From: Sodiomyces alkalinus F11
Taxonomy: Eukaryota > Ascomycota > Sordariomycetes > Glomerellales > Plectosphaerellaceae
Assembly: GCF_003711515.1 (NCBI RefSeq)
Contig: NW_021167081.1
Coordinates: 4,073,061 to 4,137,060 of the forward strand
DNA length: 64,000 bases
Direction of reading: 5' to 3'
Numbering within the stretch: position 1 is the first letter of the stretch; each line of letters starts with the position of its first letter. Shown one piece after another: positions 23,001 to 36,468 of this stretch. Under the pieces are notes generated by a model, which was given only the letters and a program-made list of their open reading frames with translations, was not told where the DNA came from and searched no databases. Both the position numbers and the translations under genes were made by a program.

Positions 23001-23309
23001 AGTTTATCTAACCGAGAGGTCTTCTAGGCGCTAAGCGTAGTTATCGATAATAAAGATTTCGCCGCTTATTATTACCCCTTTAAGATACTTTCCGACTATT
23101 TAGCGGACGGATACTATCCCCTCTATAACGGGCAATCATTCTAATAATAGGAGTAGGACCTTTTCCGGCTATCGGACCTATTATTCGGGGAGTATGTCTC
23201 CTAAACTAACTACGCCTTCTATACTACCGTATAAGCCTTTTTAAGCTTAACCCGCTACTTATAAAGCTTATCACGGAACTATATAAGTAGTTATTATTGA
23301 TATTATTAT

Positions 23310-23636
23310 TGTTACTAATAATATCCATAATATCCTTCGAGTATATTCTTCGTACTCGAATAAAGGATATCTTCCCCGTAAGCCTAGACCGTTTTCTTTC
23401 GAGTCAGTTTATCTAATACGAGTCAGACAAAGGATACAAAGGATTACGATATTACTACGATATCGATCTCTATTATAATACCATTACGATATCGATCCTT
23501 TTATAAAGAATAAAGAATATTAACCCGTTCCCTCGGTTCGGTTCTTTCCTTTCTTTATTCTTTATCCTTAATCCTTTATCTTAATCTCTTTTTCGATCCG
23601 AAGAAGATAATACGCGCGCAGAGATCCTACCTTATA
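23310..23636 (+). repeat. 5' LTR of Copia-2
   Basis: Starts TGTTACTAAT and shares AATATCCTTCGAGTA, CGTACTCGAA-AAAGGATATC, TTCCCCGTAAGCCTAGAC and TACGCGCGCAGA with the 3' LTR. End placed by comparison with 36793. Confidence 0.8.
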
Positions 23637-24559
23637 ATCTCAGTATTACCTTTCTCATTTTTCCACTGCTTTTCGGGACTTTTATCCCTTCCGCTTATCT
23701 AATATCTTCAAAGATCTTTAAAAGGTTATAAGCCCTGAAAAGCTCGACTAAAGTCTCGAAATAACGTATTCCTTAATTACCTACGGTCATAAGCTAAAAA
23801 GAGAATCCCCCGATTCTAAATAATAGTCCCTATTCCCATCCGATATTCCTTTTTATATACTACCGATATTACCTACCTACCTACCTACCGACCTACCTGC
23901 CTATATACCTATATACCTATATCTACGATCCTACGGTTTAATCGGTTAGTCGGCTTAGTCGTACGCTTATAAATCCATAAAATCAGGAAAATCATAAAAG
24001 CCTACGATTACGTGAATTAAACGGGTATACTATTCTCTACGTACAGATACTATAACCACTATACTACGAGGGCTATTCTAATTATTAATACTAGAATATC
24101 TTTTATTCCTTATAAGTCTGTAGTTTTACCTGAGATTTCCACTATATATTTTCCGACCGTGGAATCCTATATAAATATCGTGTTTTCTACGCGACTGTGA
24201 ATCCCCTCGCTCCGCGAAGACCCACTTTAGGATCCTCGCGAATAAAGGAATTCAACCGGCCCTACTTTAGATTCGCCGGAATAAAGGATTACTATCTTTG
24301 GAAATAAAGGAATTCTGTTATCCGTATATACGGGTATCGTTTTCTTTATCTACCAAGCTATTTGTCCTCTTTCAGAATAAAGAATTATATACCGGTTCTA
24401 CTTTAGACCCGCACAAATAAAGGCATCACTATAATAACCACGTCTATGCTTAGAATAAAGAAAATAATAAAGAAAAGGATTATTTTTCCTTATTTATAGT
24501 ATAACTTCATCAGTTCTTATCCAAAATAAACAAAATAAATACCGTTTAGGAGCTCTAAA

Positions 24560-25700
24560 GATACCCGCGTAGGCTAAACTTAAGGAAATCAACGTAAAGA
24601 AGCTAAAGGGTAGTTAGAACTACTAAACCTGGATAATAGCTATATATGCTTACTTCGCACGTAAAGGAAAGCTTCTAAAAGAGCTTATAATACCCCTGCC
24701 TAGAGATACCTCTAATAAGGTAAAAGAAGAAGACTTAAAGACTACTAGAGATCTACTCTCCGCTCTATAAGACGGGCCCTTAATACAGGTTCAGGACCTT
24801 AATTCTGCTTCAGAAGTCTAGGAAAGCTAAAATCCCTATATAAGAAAAAGGGGTTTTAAGCCGACTACGATATCCTTATATCCTTTTTTAACCTAGATAT
24901 CTTAGAATTTTCCACGCTTAAGGACTTTCTATATACAGTCTAAGAAAGGTTAATTATCCTTCGAGGAAGTGATATTATTCTACCTAATAAGGTGGTTTTT
25001 ACCTAGACTCTAAACCGCCTCGATAAGCGTTACGACGTAGTCACCTCGTAGATCACGTAGGCTCTTTGGCACGATATTAATAGCTATATATTCGATTAAA
25101 TCGTTACTAAGCTAATAGATACGTTAAGGAAAATCGACTCTTCTACCTCGAAGGCCCTACTTATAAAAGCACAGAAAAATCAGAAAACAAAGTCAAATAG
25201 CGGCTAGTAGCAGAAGAATCTCTTCTATAGTAACTATAAAAGGTCTAGACACCTACCGATAAACTATTTCTTTTTATACCCTGAAAAAGCCCCCGTAGGA
25301 TAGGTGGTTAAGGGAAACTCCTTAGGTACGAGGAAGAATACCTAAAATCGGGTAAATAAAAATAAAAAGCCTCCGAAGACTAAGACGGCACCGTCGAAGC
25401 TATCGTTATGAGAGACTGAGATACTTAATTTCTTCTGTTAGTACGAGTAACAGAAGCTCCTCGGGAAAACCAGTAATAATAAAACTATTAATTTAGTTTC
25501 TGATTTACCACCTACGGAGGAGCCTTTTTCGGAAGCTGATACCGACGATAAAGCCGAAGATTAGCAGCACGAAGAAGAAGAATAATCAGAAGAAGAAAAA
25601 GAAAAAGAAGATTAGGAAGAAGAAGAAGACTCGGACGATAAGGCTCTTCTAGAAGACGTTCCTATTATAACTAAGGCCACACGTCTCCCTGACCCCTACG
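24560..25700 (+). pseudogene. Copia-2 gag, degraded
   Basis: Plus-strand frame with stops at Gln/Trp positions. A zinc-knuckle block near 25220-25290 reads SNYKRSRHLPINYF with some Cys replaced by Tyr. An acidic, Glu-rich segment follows (about 25540-25650). Capsid and nucleocapsid role is inferred from position and the knuckle. Confidence 0.65.
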
Positions 25701-25799
25701 CGGAAGACCTGATAGATATTAAACAGGTATTTATCCTTTAAAATAAACCCTAAATTAATAAGATACTAATATAAATATAGGACGGGTAGTGGAAAAGAT

Positions 25800-26250
25800 T
25801 AACAGGATGTTAGATAGTTTAATTGAATTAGATTTGAATTTTTATATTGATAGTGGTGCTATAGCACACGTTATAGAAAATAAAACGCTCTTTTCTATAT
25901 GTAAAACTACTGAAAATACTACTAGTTAGGGTAATACAAATAAAATAAAAATAATAGCTACTAGTGACTATTATATTAAATTCAGGAATTCAGGATGAAT
26001 AATACTGCTTCAGAACTATTTATATATTCCCGAATTAGGTATAAATATCATTAGCCTTCTCGTCCTAGATAAAAAGAAAATCTACGGGGTCACAGGAAAT
26101 AACCAGCTTATTCTATTCTAAATTAACTAAAATAAAACCACTAATATTTATACTAGAGCTACTTTACATAACGGCCTCTACTAGGCTTCGGTATAGGCCC
26201 TAACGTACGGGGGGGTAATAGGGTCGTCGTCACGGTCCTTAAAGCCCTAT
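25800..26250 (+). pseudogene. Copia-2 aspartic protease, degraded
   Basis: The motif NFYIDSGAIAHVIENKTLF near 25838-25895 contains the catalytic DSG, followed by YIPELGINIISL, typical of the Copia protease flap and C-terminal strand. Confidence 0.75.
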
Positions 26251-26499
26251 AGTGCTATAAATATAATAGGAATAAAGAAGACTGTTTTAGATAAAAGAAT
26301 AGGAATAAAGAAACAGATTCTAGGAATAAAGGAATACTCAGGCATAAAGAACACGGTCTCTGAAAATACCCACTTAAAGACCCACTCTTCAGGGTCACAG
26401 GTTGTGGAACAAAGAAAATTATAACCGGTAGAATAAAGAAAAGAATAAAGAACAGAACAAAGAGACCGAAATAACCGTCGGAAAATAATAAATAATAAA

Positions 26500-27560
26500 A
26501 AGAATATAACGCTATGGCACTGCAGGATGGGTTATATAAACGCCACTGCTTTAAAATATATAAATAAAGATACTATAAATATATCTAAAGAAGATATATA
26601 AGAAATACAGAGCTGTGAAGCCTATAGAAAAAGTAAGTTAGCCACGCTTATAAATAAATAATCCATTAATAAATATAAGAATTCTTTCTATCTTAAAAAG
26701 GCATATACAGATGTATACGGGCCTATTAACCCTATAACATATAAAAGAAAGCGTTGGATTCTGCTTATAATAGACCGTTCTACACGGTATCTATGGGTAA
26801 AACTACTTATAGATAAATCAGAAATCTCTGTTATAAACGTACTAAAAGAGTGGAGAATTCCCGTAGAAAATAATAAATATAATATAAAAATAAAAGAAGT
26901 AGATACCGACGGCGGGAAAGAATTCACGAATACCTCGTTTAACAGACTCTTTATCGGAATAAATCATAATATAAAACCCCCGTATACCCATAAGACTCAA
27001 GGCTCGATAGAACGGGTTATCAGGACTATAGTAGAAAAAGTGCGGTATTTCCTTTTCCACTTAGGCCTACTAAAATACCTTTAGGGGGATGCGGTTTATT
27101 TAGCCGTTTATACGTATAATAGAACACCTAATTCAGTAGTAGGGTTTAAAACGCCCTACGAATTAGTAGAAAATCGTAAACCTAATATCAATAATATTCC
27201 GGTTTAGGGTTCCGTTATATATTATAAAAGTAACGACCCGAAAATAAAGAAACTGGATCCACGAGTATTTTAGTGTGCTTTAATAGGTTATAACGATCAT
27301 AACTATAAAATATATAATCCTCGATCTAGGAAGACTACCTAGTATCGTGACGTTTATATCCTAGAAAATCCGTTTCTGACTTCTTCTTCAGATACTATAA
27401 TTAATAAAAATAACCCTATAACCTATATAAATAATAATAATAAGTCTCCTACTATAAATATACCGCAGGTAGAACCGGTTTCCGACCCCGAGTCTTATCT
27501 ACTCGGCGAGTACTATAATGATTCTAAACGTATATTTAGGTCTATTTAAACCGAAGAAGA
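26500..27560 (+). pseudogene. Copia-2 integrase, core residues retained
   Basis: HHCC region about 26515-26640 (RMGYIN and SCEAYRKSK, ligands partly Tyr). Catalytic core follows: Asp in YTDVYGP (about 26706), Asp in DTDGGKEF (about 26904), Glu in GSIERVI (about 27002), and YNRTPNSVVGFKTPYEL after it. The frame is open for over 120 codons before the stop near 27082, making this the best-preserved piece of the element. The antisense frames at 26688-27060 are shadows of it. Confidence 0.85.
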
Positions 27561-27830
27561 AGATAAGGATAAAAATAAAAGACGAAAGGGTCTTCGAGCA
27601 GCGGGCGGTATTATTCCAGCCGAAAATAAGAATAAGGATAATATAACCGACCCGGTTAATAACAGCCTTAAATCCAGATTATAAATTTAAATGCCTTCTA
27701 AATCTTCGAAGGAAAACGATAACGATTATATATCGTACGATAATAATAAGCGCTCATTATATATAACTAAAGATACTATACTAGGAAGCATACAGTTTTA
27801 GAAAGATCCGTATTTTTTTTAACTGTAAAT
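27560..27830 (+). pseudogene. Copia-2 integrase-RT linker
   Basis: Acidic/basic low-complexity sequence (EEDKDKNK, KSSKENDNDY) with several stops, between the integrase and RT domains. No fold recognised. Confidence 0.5.
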
Positions 27831-27970
27831 TCTTTATACGAACTAGGTACGTATAAACAGGCTATGAACTACTCTGATAAAGATAAGTGGATAGAAGCTA
27901 TAGTAGCTAACATAACAGAACTTGAAAATAAAAATACCTGGGATTTAATAAATATAAAGAATACGCTTTA

Positions 27971-28003
<33 letters not shown>

Positions 28004-28491
28004 GCAGAAAAGTACCTTAAACGTCTTAGGAGGCCGTTAGGTATATACAATTAAATATAACGATAAAGGCGAGGCTATAAAATATAAAGCACGTTGGTGT
28101 ATATAAGGGTTTAATTAAGTACTCGGTACTGATTATTTAGAAAGCTTTTCTACTACCTGTAGACCCGAAAGCTATAGATTAGCTTTTATACTAGGCGTAT
28201 CCTTGGGCTGGAATTTTAGATAGTTCGACGTATAGAACGCTTTCGTTCACGCCGATATAGATACCGGGATTAATACTATATAACCCACAGGCTTCGAGGA
28301 AAAAGAAGGCTCGAATAAATTAGTTTATAAACTAAATAAAGCTTTATACGGTTTGAAATAAGGCCCCAGGCTTTGGTATAATTTCCTAGTAAAGATACTC
28401 CGCGATATCGGCTGCTTAGTCTCTGACTTTGATAACGGTATATTTACTTTTTATAAGAATAAAATAGACCGTGCTATACTACTATGCCACG
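27830..28491 (+). pseudogene. Copia-2 reverse transcriptase, N-terminal part
   Basis: Reads KWIEAIVANITELENKNTW, KYKARWCI, AFVHADIDTGI, LVYKLNKALYGLK-GPRLWY and then RAILLCH, where LINE D cuts it. The N-terminal two thirds of the RT fold are present with RIP-type stops. The active-site strand continues at 35062. Confidence 0.85.
28478..28491 (+). repeat. Left target-site duplication of LINE D
   Basis: ACTACTATGCCACG; its partner at 35062-35075 is ACTACTATACCACG, one transition apart. Confidence 0.8.
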
Positions 28492-28799
28492 ATATATAAA
28501 GAAATATAAAGAGACTATCGCTATATAAAAGCGCCTATTAACCACGGGCGCGTAATAAGAGTAAAATCGATAAAACCACTAAGATAGACATTATAATCAC
28601 CGCCTCCCTCCCGGGATACTATCGTAGCGGCACCGTAATACTAACGCTACGGTGTAGCTAGAAGAGATATAGGCTGGTGGCCCGATCTAGTCCACGCAGA
28701 ATTCGTGACGGACCCACTTTTCGTAATATAAGCACTCCCCCCCTCGCCTATAGCGGGATATAGCGCGGAACCGATAGGAGACCGAAAGGGGACTACCGC

Positions 28800-29940
28800 G
28801 CCCCCTAGAACCGAGAGTAACTAAGATTAAGGCAGAAATTCAGGCCCTATTAGCTAATAGGAATATAATCGAGTAGGTTATAGAGCTAGTAGAAGAACTA
28901 ATTATAATACAGATTACCCGTAAAGACGCCGGCGCGATACCGCTAGTATACTTATACGTTACTATTTGCTATATTATCCGAGCGCAACTCCGAAAAGGAA
29001 TAAGCGGCACGAAAAAGACTTAGGCTGATATTATAGCCCGGGCTCATATAGCGGTACCGCCGCGGGACCGCGCCCCCTCTAAAATAATCCCCGCTAAGTA
29101 TTACCGGGAACTAATTATCCGCTAAAAAACCCTCCCCGAAGACTAGCCCCTTAAAAACAGGACCCTAAAAGATATTATCTAAGCTATAAATACTATAACT
29201 ACCCGATATAATACCGTAGCGGTATAGAAGCTGCTAAGCGGAGATATCTACCTTACCTTTACCGAAGGGGTATAGTAGTAGGCTACCTATAAAGAATAAT
29301 AGATTAAGAAGGCCTCTAGTAAAGGAGCTACCCTAGCTGTATACACCTACCCTATGCTAGCTAAGGCTATCCCCCGGGAGTCCTTAACGCCTTATCCGAA
29401 GAAGACCTGCTAGTATCCCTATAGGATATAAACCCCGAGGCAAAAATTATCCGAGCTTAATAGCGGGTACCCCGCCGCGGTACCGGTAGGGTAGCGCTCC
29501 TACTTATCGAATCGGCTTCGCCGGAAAGGGTAGCGAGCCTTATCCGGAATACTCCCCTCTTTAAGGGGGGTAGCTATATCTATAAACTATATAATCTCGA
29601 CCTAAGACCTCTAAAGTACTATAAATAGCTATACTTCGGCTACTAAGCGAACGGCTACCCTATAGCGGAGAGGGTATACCGCTACTACGCTAAGCCTAAA
29701 TTAGCGTACCTATAGGGCCTAGGATATTACGAAGTTACGGCGCTGGGGCGCCCCCGCCGCTATACCGCCAATACCGGAGACTATAATACCTTTAACGATT
29801 CGTGCTAGCTATTAAAGAAAGAGGCTAAAAAGACTCGCGAAGCGTATAAGTACTAAGCTAGGGACTTCGATATTACCCGCTAGACTAACGCGGTATACCT
29901 ACGGTAGCCGTAGATTTTCCCCTTAATTATGATCGCCTAA
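28800..29940 (+). pseudogene. LINE D ORF1 (gag-like), degraded
   Basis: Followable frame with TAG/TAA stops. Near 29615-29665 a knuckle-like block, YYK-LYFGY-ANGYP, stands where CX2CX4HX4C is expected, with ligands changed to Tyr, and a second basic stretch follows. The same region exists in LINE C, minus strand. Confidence 0.6.
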
Positions 29941-30179
29941 GACTAGGACTAACCCCTCCGTAAAGGTAGGGGTTAGCCCCCGAAAAGGATTAGGGGATAG
30001 AAAGACTCCCCGATACTAAGCCCGATAAGCGCCTATATAGTCTCTTATAAGGCCGGTAAGGTACCGTAGTAGGAACCCTAAAGCTAGACCCCGGCTATAC
30101 CGGGAATATTATCTTAGCCCCCTCCCCCCCTTTAACTAATAGAAATCCACGTCCTTTCGTGGAATATAAGGAGGAGTTA

Positions 30180-33100
30180 GGCGCGGCGGGAGCACCCGCT
30201 CCGGTACCGCGCCGAGTATAATATAATAGTAATTTAGGAACCCGGCCTTAACCGTTTCACGAAAAGCCCCGTAAACCCCTCCTAAGGGGTATACCGGCTA
30301 ATCTAGAGAGGAGGCTATACCCTCCTATATATCTATAAAAGACACCCGCTATATATATAGACGTGACGGGCCTACTACGATACCTACGCGGTTATATTCG
30401 GGACTAAAGACGATACCCTTATAATCTAATCGATCTACTTAGAGAACTACTAGTTAGCTAGGATCCCCTAAAACACGCCCCTATAAAATATATTCGATAT
30501 AGCACTGCCACGGGGCCGACACGTCCTTATAGGGGACTTTAACCTATACTACCCCCTATAGTTATAGCCACCGCGGTATTACCCCTAAGCCGATACCCTA
30601 TTGACCCTAATAACCTAGTAGAACCTAGACCTAGTAACCCCCCCCGGAATAACTATATAGCACCGCCTAGGCCGGCGTGCTAGTACTATCGACCTTATAT
30701 AGGTAATATAAGGGCTCCGCTACGACTTTAGCGGCCCGGATAAAACCGTTACTAGGTCTAACCACTACTTATAGATAGCCCGAATCCTTATAAAGACGGA
30801 CACCTTATTAACTACCGCGATAATACTACCGCGGGATCTAGCCGGGCCCCGCTAGGTCCAGAAAGACTTTAACCCTTTATAGATCTCTTAGCTTACTGCT
30901 ATACGGCTATAGTAGACCGGCCCCTATATATTACCACGGGATATCGACTTAGTACTAGATAACCTAATAGAAGACCTTATAACTATAGCCGATAAGGCCG
31001 CGCCGCGCCGCTATAGGGGTACCCCCGGACGCCTATCCACCCCCTAATAGAACGGTAAGCTAACCGCCCTTACCTAGGAAGTAAGGCGCCTTTACCGTAG
31101 ATATATATCTAGGAAATCCCGGAACCGATAGGACGATTTCTAGGAAACGGAGAGGTGCCGAGATAAGGCCGTAGCGGTAGTAAAACAGCTATACTAATAG
31201 CACCTGCTTTACTCGACTAGGAAAGACCATAGTCTTCTCTAGCGGCTATAAAAATAGGTATAAATTAAAGGGGGCGTATTACCGGACCCCTTATCGGTGC
31301 TACTACTATACTAAGAGAATAGCGATTACCTGGTAACTATACACGTAGAGAAGGCCGAAGTCCTTAGCCGGAAATTCTTTCCCCCCCCCCCCTCCTTACC
31401 GCCCCTAAGCCCCTAAGCGCGGAATTCCCCCTAGGGTAGGATATCCGCCGAGACGTTACCGTAGCGGATATATAGGGGCGCCTTAAGAAAACGAAACCCT
31501 AAGCGGTACTAAGACCCGATAGACTCCTAGTAAGGCTCCTAAAAGCGTATAGACCCCCCTTATACTAAAGACTTAATACTATCTTTATAGCGTGCCTCGA
31601 AGCGAGCTACTACCCGAAAAGGTGCCGCTACGCTACTATAATAATCCTTACAAAGAAAGGCCGGCCGCTAGCCGACTACGGGATAGTAAAATGCTAATAA
31701 CCGATATTACTCCTTAGTATAATAGGTAAAGTCCTTAACGGGATATTAGCTAACCGGATCACGACTATAGCGGAGGAGTAACGGCTCCTCCCGGAGGGAT
31801 AGATAGGTAACCGGATAAGGCGAAGTATAGAGATAGTAGTATAAAGAGTTACGGAGGCTATAAGGGCGAGTTAGACCTATAGCGGTATTACTTTAATACT
31901 CTAACTAGATATTAAAGGCGCCTTTAATACTATTCCCTATTCTTACCTTCTCAGAGTACTTAAAAGGAAAGGCTTCCCCCGGTATCTTACTACCCTAATC
32001 AATAGGTTTCTCTAAGACCGTATAGCCTAATTACTACTTAATAGCGAAATAGCCCCCCTGTGGTACCTGTATAAGGGTATACCATAAGGCTCCCTGATCT
32101 CCCCTATCCTCTTTATTCGCTATATCTTTACTGTATATAAAAAACTAAAAAGGGTCCCTAAAATAATAGTAGTAGGTTTTACCGATAACACGAATATTAT
32201 CGCCTTTAGCAGGACGGAGGCGTAGACGCGGTAACGCCTCGCTAATATATAGCGGATATACCTAAACTAGGAGATAATAAGCGGACTATAATTTAAACTA
32301 GCTAAGTATATCTATATCCCCTTAACGAAGTCACGCTAACCCTTACCTACCCCGCTCCCCCTCGGTGCTATTTCGGTACTAGTATCGGAGGCGATAAAGT
32401 TTTTAGGCGTTTAGCTTAATAGGAAGCTTAACTTCCGATAAAATACTAAAGAGGTAAAAAGCCGACTAGCCACCTAAATATACGTCCTCTTAAATCTTAG
32501 CGCGGTAGTATAGGGATATAGCTTCGTAGATATAAGAAGGCTATACCTTATAGTAATACGACTAGTAATTACCTATTACGCCTTAACCGTTGATAAAATA
32601 AAGGCCCGCCCCCGGAAAGGCCCCGCCGCGGTACTTATAACGGTATAGAACCGGTACCTCTAATTAGTGGCCGGAGCCTATAAAGCCACGCCGGTTAGGG
32701 TCCTTAAAAAGGAGACCTTTATCCCCCCCCTTAACCTATACCTCTTAAGTCTTAGTGCCTAGAAGGTCCGCCGGATATAAGAGGAGGGAACCGAAGATAA
32801 GATACTAGCCGGAGTATATGCCGTAGCGAGAGCCTTAGCGGCACCGAGTTAATACTATAGGACCCACGCGGCCCTCGTGTGGATAGCCTAGCTTAACGCC
32901 CTAATAACCTAGGCCGGAAACGCGGCCCCGAGGAAAGCCCTTATACGGGACTAGGGTCGAACCTAGGCGGAGGCACGGAGGCCTTATACCTACGCCGTAA
33001 TAGTACTAAGCCGCCCCCCGATATAACGCTCCCTCCGGAAATATTGAGGACTACTAAAGCTATGAAGCGCCGTACTTACCTAAATCAGATTAGAAAAGCT

Positions 33101-33500
33101 AGGCCTATAAGCCTTCTTAGTAAAAGCGAGGGTACCGGGATTTCTAATAATACGGTGCCCTTATAGTAACGGAGGGGCAGAAATAATAGAGTATATAGTA
33201 CTTTAATGCTAGGACGTGACCGAGGAAAAGCGTAGGGAGCTCTTCGGTACTATAGGGAGGCCACTCACGACTAAAGGGGATTTATATAATGCACTAAACT
33301 ATAATACTAAAACTAGGGCGATAGCTAAATAGTTCCTAAAACGGAAGAGGCTTAACGACTTTTGCCTTACCCTTAAGGTTATAAAAGCCTATAAGAACGC
33401 GGCGGTACCGTAGCGGGGAAGAAGTAATATAACGATCTAGTTAGTATTAAATAGGGGCCCTACTAGCCGGGACCCTAGCGGTATTAAAGCGTTATTAGGC
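30180..33500 (+). pseudogene. LINE D ORF2 (endonuclease-reverse transcriptase), degraded
   Basis: Endonuclease motifs: VLIGDFNLYYP (about 30516), ASTIDLI (about 30685) and SGPDKTVTRSNHYL (about 30730-30772). RT motifs: GKVLNGILANRI (about 31726), LQLDIKGAFNTIPYSYLL (about 31902), GSLISPILFIRYIF (about 32090) and VVGFTDNTNIIAF (about 32170). FTDN replaces the expected YADD, so the second catalytic Asp is Asn. Stops sit at Gln/Trp positions. Confidence 0.8.
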
Positions 33501-35042
33501 TATAGCCCTCCCCCCCCCCCCCTTTTTTACTCCTTATTAGCCCTATCCTTACCTCCCTCGGAGGCACTAACACCGCTCTTAATATACTTAAGGTCCTAAA
33601 ACCGGTTAGCTATTCTACTACCGCGGAGACGCCGTAGCGGAACCGAAAGGGGACTACGTATATAGTTATCTATTAGGACACCTACTATCGCCTCCGTGCG
33701 GCGGATATAGCGGAGGATATCCTATAAGGTCGCCTCTACTAATAAGGTGCCGCCACGGCCACGACCGGAAAGTAGCGCCCGAGAAACGGCCCGTCTAAAG
33801 GATAAACCCGCTATCTTGAGGCGCTCCTTAGCCTAATAGGTTATAAGTAAGGCGCTACCGCGATACCGTAAGGAGACTACTTACCGTAGCGATACCGTCG
33901 CTACTAATAGCCTTTACCGATATATAAAGACTATAAACGTTAATAAGATACTATTACTGCTTCTTTGTAGCGGGGGGGACCTATCGATTAGAGCGCCGGC
34001 TATTAGCGTATTAGAAGTATACGGCACCGGTGCTAGTATTAACGTAGGCGGAAATAATATCCGGGTAACTGCTTAGACGCTTACTACAATAAAGGTAACT
34101 ACTATAGATTAGCCACTATAATACCACTTCGGCACTACTAGGGTATATATACGGTATAACTCGAATAATACCTTACTCTTACCGGTTATTATTATTACTA
34201 GAAGGAGGTATCTACGGCTATTAGTATACTACTACCACGGTGCCACTATAATATAGAGATACTTGTATTATACTTTTATTTATAGTTAATATTAAGATTA
34301 TTATTACTACTACTATTATACTGCCTAGTTAACCCCACGCCACCGCTATACTACCTATAAACCACCACGTACTAGTTCTAACTAAGGAAATTATAAATTA
34401 AGAACAGAAAAACTAGAAGATATTACTAGTTAGTACGACGCCGCGATAGTAAGCCTTTAAGGCCGTAAGCGGGAATCTAATAAGGGACACCTATAACGTG
34501 CCCTATAGCGTTATAGGAAGGAAAAGAGGAAAAGGAAAAGGACCTCGAATTCTATTATCTATCTATTATTGTGTCGGGTATAGGCGGAGCCTTACCCTTC
34601 CTACCTACAGCCGGATATAAAGAGCACCCCCCCTAAAGGAGGCAGGAACGCCTACCTCGCCTTTTCTTTATTAATTAAATAGAAAGAATAATAGGCGCGG
34701 CCCCGGGGATATAGGGAGGCCGATATTAGTATACCGCGGTCGCTACACGGCGGAGACCCCGCGGCACCCTTGCGGCCCCCGGCCCCCCTTACTAATAACC
34801 GGCCTAGGCTAACCCGAACTATAGTCTGCTACCCTTCCCGTTAGCCACTAGCCTAGAGGTATAATCCAGATACGCAGACGGGGTAAACCGGGGCCACGTC
34901 GGCCCCGTAAAGGCACCACTCTAACTAAGGATAAGTATAGAGGTTTTTCCCCCAGGGCCCCGGTTTTTCCCCTTTATAGCTACCCGAGAAGGACCGTATA
35001 GTCTAAATAGGCTCCTATAGATTAGATAGGATAGCGGATTAA
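33501..35042 (+). other. LINE D 3' region
   Basis: Contains a long C run followed by T (about 33509-33530), stretches of CCGCGG-type GC words and short AT-rich repeats. No RNase H signature could be read. Probably the 3' untranslated part of LINE D. Confidence 0.4.
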
Positions 35043-35061
35043 GAATAATAATAATAATACA

Positions 35062-35075
35062 ACTACTATACCACG
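35062..35075 (+). repeat. Right target-site duplication of LINE D
   Basis: ACTACTATACCACG, directly followed by TAGACGATATAG, so that the Copia codons read LLYHVDDIV across it. Confidence 0.8.
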
Positions 35076-36080
35076 TAGACGATATAGTGGTACTAAGTCC
35101 TTCGTATATAACGATACAGTATTTATTTACTGAAATATCGAAACAGATCTCTCTTAAAGATATAGGTTAACTATATACTTTTTAGGTCACGAAATCACTA
35201 TAAACAAATCTAATAAGACCCTTTCTATAAATCAGTTATCTTATACGAATACAATCCTCGATAAATATAATAAACGAAGCCTTAAACGCGTTAATACCCC
35301 TTATATAAATAAAAAGGTCCTTATACTAAATCAGGAACAGGCATTAAAAGCCGATATTAAAATATACTAACGGGAGATTAGTGCTTTATTATATTTAGCA
35401 CTACACTCTAGACCAGATATAATCTACGCTATTAATAAACATGCTCGATATATAAGTAATCCGTCTCCAGAGCACTGTATAGCTTTAAATCGAATCTGGG
35501 CTTATATAAACACGTTTCCAAATATCGGGCTTTTATATAACTATTCTAATAAAAAAGACCTTAATATTTACGGTTACTCTAATACTAGTTTTTCAGATAT
35601 AATCGAAGACAGGACTTCTACGTTAGGCTATATCTACTATATAGGTGTAAATAATTTAATAAGCTAGACTTCTACTAAACAGAAAATCGTTACTTTATTA
35701 ATAACAGAAGCAGAATATATAGCTTTAACCGAAGGTTCTAAAGAAGGAATCTATATATATAATATATATACAGACCTAGTAAATAACCATAGGTTATGTA
35801 CTGATATAAACTTTAGTTTATATAATAATAGTAATAATAATAAGATACCGATTCCTACTATATTAATAGACAGCGAAAGCGCAAAGAAGCTTTATGAAAA
35901 TCCTGAATTTCATAAACGTGTAAAGCATATAGACCGTTAGTATCACTACTACAGACAACAGCTTCAAAATAATAAAATAAAGGTCCTTTATATAAATACT
36001 AAATTTAATATAGGCGATATAATGACTAAAGGTCTACCTAAGAACTTATATAATACACTATACGGTTATATGGATCTAGG
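35062..36080 (+). pseudogene. Copia-2 reverse transcriptase C-terminal part and RNase H
   Basis: Starts with YHVDDIVVLS, the intact RT catalytic strand, then RNase H: IYGYSNTSFSD (about 35570), TSTKQKIVTLLITEAEYIAL (about 35670) and the C-terminal FNIGDIMTKGLPKNLY (about 36004-36050). Stops are few. Confidence 0.85.
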
Positions 36081-36468
36081 TTATAACAACGATACGTTGC
36101 CTGACCACGATATACCACCTTATACCCGAATTCAAGAATTCAATTAGTACGGTCCATAATAGAACTAGGCTTTGTATCTTCGGACTTTCCTGGATATGAA
36201 TACTTAGGTTTTTACCTACTGGTTTTCCCTAAGATACTATAGCTAGGTGTGTTACTTACGGGTTTTCCTAGTATTATAAATAAGGGTTTTCCAACTTTCC
36301 CTTTATAAGAAATCAAGGGTTTTTAACATTTTCCCTTAGAGGTTTTATTTTATTTTCTCTTGTAATTAGTTCCAGTTAGTTAACTAGGGTTTCTGCGCTA
36401 TAACTATATACCTATATATACTCGTTCTAAGCTGCTCCTTCTTATATAAGAACCAGCTTACGGGGGGG

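Larger units (their letters stand above)
18790..23309 (-). mobile_element. Ty3/Gypsy chromovirus remnant, RIP-degraded
   Basis: On the minus strand, in order: gag zinc knuckle about 22930-22990; RT about 21700-22060 with LNAITIKNRYLLLLVKELL and KVNIRDTYYRIRIKKED; active site about 21720-21755 reading YLDNILIYS (expected YLDD); RNase H and integrase about 19150-21200; and a C-terminal chromodomain about 19000-19130 (KFYLVK-TG-PVEYNT-EPED). Integrase followed by a chromodomain identifies the chromovirus branch, which tends to integrate in heterochromatin. No LTR pair was found. The 5' side abuts the Copia-2 LTR at 23310. Confidence 0.85.
28492..35061 (+). mobile_element. LINE D: Tad1-like non-LTR retrotransposon inserted in Copia-2 RT
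   Basis: About 6.57 kb, bounded by a 14-bp target duplication and ending in an AAT-type tail (35043-35059). ORF1 (about 28800-29940) ends in a zinc-knuckle region. ORF2 has an APE-type endonuclease (about 30350-30790) and RT (about 31600-32350). The 5' terminal block (28531-28570) matches the LINE C end at 45963-46000. RIP-type stops throughout. It is a different family from LINE A/B. Confidence 0.85.

Noticed and set aside
26688..27060. Two overlapping minus-strand ORFs of 72-79 codons
   Set aside because: They are antisense to the Copia-2 integrase, whose plus-strand motifs are clear.
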